From Komagataeibacter sp. FNDCR2 (GTDB lineage: Bacteria > Pseudomonadota > Alphaproteobacteria > Acetobacterales > Acetobacteraceae), in assembly GCF_021295395.1 (NCBI RefSeq), contig NZ_JAIWOU010000002.1:54127-118126 (forward strand): a DNA stretch of 64,000 nt, read 5' to 3'. This document shows, in pieces, positions 59,987 through 64,000 of this stretch. The notes beneath the pieces were generated by a model that saw only the letters and a program-made list of their open reading frames with translations, did no database searches and was not told the DNA's origin. Positions within the stretch are counted from its first letter, which is position 1. Each line of letters opens with the position of its first letter. Made by a program: the position numbers and the translations under genes.

Positions 59987-60543
59987 GCCCGTTTTCCCGG
60001 CACAACGATCCCGACGACAGCGCACAAGAGCAGGATATCAATCGCGGGAAGCTGGAAACCCCAATAGAGAACGAGGGAACTTCCCACGATCAGGGCTGAA
60101 ATCCATCTGGACTCCTTGAGGACATAGGGACGTGCCACTACCCAGGCCGTTCGGACTGTCACCGCGACGGCACAGGCCACCGCACCCTGAATCGCGGCCT
60201 GAACAATCGGATCATGCTCCCAGAAGCTGAACAGCATGGTGCAAAGCAGGACAAAAAGGGCGGATGGCACCGAGGCCGCGAGCAGCGCGCAAAGAGCGCC
60301 GAAACCACGGCGTACCATCCATCCGATGCCAACACAGAATGCCAGAAGATTTGTCCCCGGAATAAGGCGTGCCAAGGCAAAACATAGTGAAAATTCTCCA
60401 TCATTCAGCCATCCGCGCCGTTCGATAATTTCCTTATGCAATACAGAAACAGTGGCTGTTCCGCCTCCCCATGTAAAATTAGCATATCGTGTAAAAACAT
60501 TCGCAATCTCAAGGAATCCTACCTGTCTGTTTCTTGCTTTCAC
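59983..60543 (-). CDS. Chromate transporter, first subunit (short ChrA)
   Basis: A 186-residue CHR-domain protein with the N-terminal signature NFTWGGGTATVSVLHKEIIE and RRGWL, and ALARLIPGTNLLAFCVGIGW. Together with the downstream subunit it should export chromate, or take part in sulfate-related transport. First gene of the pair. Confidence 0.8.
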   Translation of the reverse strand: MKARNRQVGFLEIANVFTRYANFTWGGGTATVSVLHKEIIERRGWLNDGEFSLCFALARLIPGTNLLAFCVGIGWMVRRGFGALCALLAASVPSALFVLLCTMLFSFWEHDPIVQAAIQGAVACAVAVTVRTAWVVARPYVLKESRWISALIVGSSLVLYWGFQLPAIDILLLCAVVGIVVPGKRA

Positions 60544-60669
60544 GATGACTTACTCCTCAGTTATGACTTTCTTTCTCATTTCAGACAATGCGGTGCCCAA
60601 TATCAGACCTGACTGTTTCTTTCGGGGATCGATATCTATCTATATATAGATCGGGGAAGGAGATGTCTC

Positions 60670-61263
60670 GTGAGACGCACTATATTTCGGTTACCGATAT
60701 TAAGCCTGATAGGGCTGGGATATCTCATGGCGGAACAAGCGCCCGCTTTGGTCACAAGTGTCACAGACATGCATGGCCAGAATGTCATCCTGCCGGATGC
60801 TCCCCGGAAACTGGCTGACCTCTGATTTCCGATCGACGAATTCGTCGCCATGCTGGGCGGAGCGCGACAGAGCGCCGTCACCGTCGCCCGCCCAAAGACG
60901 TTTCCCTGGCTGTTCCGTATGGTACCGGATCTTCGACTGGCCAAGGAGATTGACGATCCTGTCCCAAATGGCAAAGCCTTGCTTCAAGGGGGAGTCAATC
61001 TGGCTCTGGTTACAAGACCTTCTCCAGCAGTAACACCCTTGAGTCACGTTGGGATCGAGACGGTCGATGTCGGCTATACCACAACAGCGACCTTCGAACG
61101 TTCGCTTCGGCTTATCGCTTCCATTCTCGATACACCTGATGCTACCCGCAAGGCTGAATCACTGCAGACCACCGCGAAGGATGGTTCTCCTCTTCCTCCA
61201 GAACCATCCGGGCTGCACGTTCATGAAATTCAGGCGGAAAAAGCTTCGATTTGTTGCTCATAA
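60670..61263 (+). pseudogene. ABC transporter periplasmic binding protein, nonsense-interrupted
   Basis: GGAAGGAG precedes a GTG at 60670; the product would start with a signal peptide (FRLPILSLIGLGYLMAEQAP) and continue VTDMHGQNVILPDAPRKLAD. A TGA at 60823-60825 interrupts it, and the frame then goes on with FPIDEFVAMLGGARQSAVTV, fitting a BtuF/FepB-type metal-chelate binding protein. The C-terminal part is missing or frame-shifted after about 61200. Considered a decayed gene. Confidence 0.65.
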
Positions 61264-61605
61264 ATTCTTCTTACCTCACGGGTCTTTCTGTCTCCACAAA
61301 ACCCAGGGCAATTCACTGCTTTCTGGCGTCCTTGCGCGCTGGGAATGGACTCTATACGATCGCCCGAATGCCATTACTGGCGGATACAGTTGCCCCGTGG
61401 GCACGACAGACATGAATATTGAGCAAATGTGGTACGGCGATTACGGTTTCAGCACACTCCATCTGTACAGTGCCCAATGAGTTGGCTCAGCAGCGACGAT
61501 AAGGCGGAAACCCGTGTGAAGCGCGGGACGTACCGCTTAACCCCAGCATGGCTGCTTTCCATGCGAACCTCCCTTACGAGGTATCAGCACCGGCGTTTGG
61601 GCAAG
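61264..61605. other. Decayed sequence
   Basis: Short broken frames in all phases; none gives a credible protein. Probably remnants of the transporter locus. Confidence 0.4.
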
Positions 61606-62253
61606 ATGCCCGATTACGGCACGCGCACCGTCAACGGGAAGAAAGTGCGGCATATTGTCCCGCTTGGAACTCACTGTCTGGCTGCCGGCATCCTGCGAGA
61701 CGCGCAACTACGTCGCTGCGCCTTACCATTTGACTAGGCCTTCTCAACACCGGGAATGATCCAGCATGTCCTTGAGAGCGACTTCGCCGATTTCATCCCT
61801 CCGGCCGGACAGGAGCATGCTGTTGTCTATCGAGACCGCTTCGGACTGAACGACGTGTTTCCTCATGTCGATCTCACGTCGAACGAAACCCGGACTACCT
61901 TTAATCGGCGGATTGCGCGTTTCCGGAGGATACTCGCCAGCCGCGACGCAACGCTGTTCGTGATGGTTTCGCGCGCATCTATCCCGATCGGATGGCATTT
62001 TGGACCATTGGTGGACCTCCTCATGGCACAGTCTCCAAACGCCGAACTCCTAGCGATTCAATTGCTGCCACCCCGCCGAGGGGGCGAAAGCGTCGGCATG
62101 GAGCTGGTACAGCGCCGGGAACAATCGCGCCTGTATGATTTTCGTCCTGCCTCGGACGAAAGCGCGTTGGGGTATTTTCCAGACGTAATCGATGAACTCA
62201 TGATCTTACGCTTGATCTATCAGTATCATCTCGACCTGCAAGACGCTCAGTGA
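61606..62253 (+). pseudogene. DUF1796-like putative cysteine peptidase, amber-interrupted
   Basis: The frame VRHIVPLGTHCLAAGILRDA followed by CALPFD, then TAG (61735-61737), then AFSTPGMIQHVLESDFADFI up to 62253 reads as one DUF1796-type protein of about 215 residues (papain-like, found in polysaccharide clusters). The family has a Trp after FD, so TGG to TAG is the simplest explanation. The active Cys (THC) lies before the stop. The neighbouring flippase gene suits a polysaccharide locus. Confidence 0.6.
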
Positions 62254-62501
62254 CCGATCTGCCGCCATGCGCTGCTGTCGCGTCCTAGGTGTTTAGTCCC
62301 GGGGTTTGATGGTGTGATATTTTCACGTGAGTGGAAGGAAGAATTATGGGACAGATACGTCATGGTAGCCCTTGCGGGCGGTCACCTGCCCACCACGGTC
62401 TATATCCATTTCCGAGCCAAGAGGAGTTTGCCCCATTGTTTTTGTCTGTTGCTTTAAGGGAACGTATCCAGCGCCATACCGTGCGGTACGTGTGAACATT
62501 G
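62254..62501. other. Intergenic; possible transposase start fragment
   Basis: A short frame from 62346 begins MGQIRHGS, reminiscent of the start of an IS481-type transposase, but similarity ends there. No gene is supported. Confidence 0.25.
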
Positions 62502-63908
62502 ATGGCTACTGAATCAGGCGGCGCGCTTAAGCGGATTTTCAGCAATACTGGCTTCCTGATCACAGGACGTGCCACCAACGCGATTTGTAGCTTTGTCTAC
62601 ATCGCATGGGCGGTACGCGCACTAGGACTGAAGCAGTTCGGCGAGTTGATGCTCATCACCACATTTGGGGCCGCGATCTCTATAGCAACACATCTGCAGT
62701 CCTGGCAGCCCCTACTACATTTTGGCACGGATCCCTTTACTAATGGCAGACGTGCGCAGTTCTCGCGCGTGCTGGCATTCTGTATTCGGGCCGATTACCT
62801 GAGCGGCAGCGTGGGCTGGCTGGTCGGCACAGTGGGGGTCGTGCTGTTTGGTACTTATATGGGATGGCCCCCTACGGATCAGTGGGCGGCGACGGCCTAT
62901 ATGTTGACCATCCCATTCATGAACACCTGTTGGTCGGCCGGTGTATTCCGGCTGTGCAATTCCTTCTGGCTGACCATGCTGGTCGAGCTTTCAGGCACAC
63001 TGGTGCGCACCGTGGGGTCAGGGGTGGGTTTCATGTTCCATATGGGACTGGATTACTACCTGCTGGTGTGGAGCATGACGCAGTTCATCAAGTTCACAAG
63101 TAGTACCATCCTTGCCTTTCTTCAGTTGCGGCGAGTGGGGGGAGTAAGCCTTAATCTGTTTGCGCGTCTTCAGCCCAGTGATGCGCCGGGTGTGTGGCGC
63201 CTGACGCTTACCACCAGCGGTAATCATGTGCTGAGTTCGGTCTTTAACCAGTTCGGCACGTTGCTGGTGGGTGGCCTGCTTGGCCCGGCGGATGCGGCTA
63301 TCTATCGCGTCTCGCGTCAGATCGGAGAGGGGATTGCCACGCCCGTGCAACTGATGGTGCCTACCCTTTACCCCGAGTTCATCCGTCTGCGCGAAAAGCA
63401 GGACTGGTATGGCATCAAGCGCGTGATCGTTCACCTGTTCCTGATCATCTGCGGCTTCTCGGTCATACTAATGGGAGCAACGATGGCAGTAGGCAACATC
63501 CTGCTGACATGGATGCTGCACGTGCACTGGGAAGGTGGCCGACATTTGATCATGCTCATGTTGGGCAGCGCCGTGATCGGACTTGGCATCGTGCCGCTCG
63601 AGCCGCTGCTTACGGTTATCGGGCAGGTCTCGCGTGTACTCAGGGCGCGCATTATCGTCATTCTGATTTACCTGCCGTTGCTCTACGGCATGACCCGGCT
63701 ATGGCACCTTGAAGGGGCTGCAGTAGCTGGTTTGGTGGCAGCCCTGATCATGTTCAGCATCTGCCTCGGTCCAGTTATAGCCTGGTTCCGCCACGTGGCA
63801 CCTGGCCGCATGCCCGTAACCTTGGCCGATCCGACACCAGAGATACCAACTTCCACACCCGGTAAAGATACGCTCAATGGCACCCAGCGTCATAGCAAGA
63901 CAATGTAG
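62502..63908 (+). CDS. Polysaccharide flippase (Wzx/MATE-like)
   Basis: A 468-residue membrane protein with about 12-14 helices; typical features are GFLITGRATNAICSFVYIAW at the start, ARALGLKQFGELM-like GLKQFGELMLITTFG, and SRQIGEGIATPVQLMVPTLY in the middle. It belongs to the oligosaccharide/lipopolysaccharide flippase superfamily and moves lipid-linked sugars across the inner membrane. ATG 62502 is used; a TTG precedes it directly. The C-terminal tail is hydrophilic. Confidence 0.8.
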   Translation: MATESGGALKRIFSNTGFLITGRATNAICSFVYIAWAVRALGLKQFGELMLITTFGAAISIATHLQSWQPLLHFGTDPFTNGRRAQFSRVLAFCIRADYLSGSVGWLVGTVGVVLFGTYMGWPPTDQWAATAYMLTIPFMNTCWSAGVFRLCNSFWLTMLVELSGTLVRTVGSGVGFMFHMGLDYYLLVWSMTQFIKFTSSTILAFLQLRRVGGVSLNLFARLQPSDAPGVWRLTLTTSGNHVLSSVFNQFGTLLVGGLLGPADAAIYRVSRQIGEGIATPVQLMVPTLYPEFIRLREKQDWYGIKRVIVHLFLIICGFSVILMGATMAVGNILLTWMLHVHWEGGRHLIMLMLGSAVIGLGIVPLEPLLTVIGQVSRVLRARIIVILIYLPLLYGMTRLWHLEGAAVAGLVAALIMFSICLGPVIAWFRHVAPGRMPVTLADPTPEIPTSTPGKDTLNGTQRHSKTM

Positions 63909-64000
63909 GGCCCGAAGAACAAGGCGGGGAGATGCCCTGCAGGGTTTGCCCAGGGAATTATTTTATGCGGGGACATTCTCGCCTAAGTCCAAAGCTCTTG
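63909..64000. other. Window end
   Basis: No feature seen in the last 92 bases. Confidence 0.4.

Noticed and set aside
60670..61263. Selenoprotein explanation for the in-frame TGA
   Set aside because: No SECIS-like element was recognised after the TGA, the family does not use selenocysteine, and the 3' end is also damaged.
62346..62495. IS481-type transposase start
   Set aside because: Only the first eight residues resemble it; the rest does not align in memory, and no inverted repeat was found.
1..64000. rRNA or tRNA genes
   Set aside because: No stretch with tRNA-like arms and anticodon or conserved rRNA sequence was recognised; consistent with a plasmid.

Overview
The window is GC-rich DNA of plasmid character from an alphaproteobacterium, most likely an acetic acid bacterium (Acetobacteraceae, Komagataeibacter/Gluconacetobacter-like). 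The reasons are the RepA_C-type replication initiator with surrounding iterons, a ParA/ribbon-helix-helix partition locus, a MobF (TrwC/TraA-like) relaxase, an imuA-imuB-dnaE2 mutasome, a MucR regulator and IS5-family remnants. No rRNA or tRNA gene and no CRISPR array was seen. The species assignment is inference.

Layout. 1-4.1 kb: SOS mutagenesis cassette (dnaE2 cut by the window edge, a small linker gene, imuB, imuA) behind a LexA box. 4.2-11 kb: mucR, a DUF6884-like gene, two toxin-antitoxin pairs, and between them a low-GC P-loop ATPase, an IS remnant and a TIR-like gene that look like stand-alone defence genes. 11.2-15.3 kb: plasmid core with a 12-bp palindrome, GTGCACTTTTGTAGC iterons around repA, parA with an RHH partner, and a centromere-like region built on about 48 tandem 7-bp repeats. 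15.4-30.6 kb: accessory block with a PP-loop (PAPS-reductase-like) protein, a 1699-aa N6-adenine methylase/helicase, a ParB-like protein, many small unknown genes, an exported EndoG-type nuclease and a WGR protein. 30.7-47 kb: toprim protein, a UvrD-like helicase split by an amber codon, HD-GYP, DUF1173-like, GapR, VapBC, ArdC, small membrane proteins and SSB. 47-56 kb: a TraK/TraL/TraM-like minus-strand operon, an 11-bp-phased repeat array near a candidate oriT, a MazF-like toxin-antitoxin pair and the relaxase. 56-60.6 kb: arsRCBH plus a truncated arsO, then a two-subunit chromate transporter. 60.6-64 kb: decayed genes and a Wzx-type flippase.

How the parts fit. The block to the left of the candidate oriT carries ssb, ardC, a toprim protein, gapR and, further left, a DarB-like methylase/helicase. 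These are typical leading-region (first-to-enter) functions. The plus-strand genes here point toward oriT, as expected if the incoming strand is their template.

Three noncoding families recur. The first is a near-identical 442-bp module (R1-R3) upstream of the toprim gene, the 43-kb small-gene operon and the ssb operon. The second is a family of purine-tract plus GC-rich hairpin leaders. The third is a spaced motif, CCCACAA-N11-ATACT/ATCCT, upstream of five plus-strand genes, with two weaker minus-strand matches. The hairpin families could be single-strand promoters for early expression, and the spaced motif looks like an unusual promoter class. A separate 254-bp nested inverted-repeat structure at 24.6-24.8 kb may be a structured RNA.
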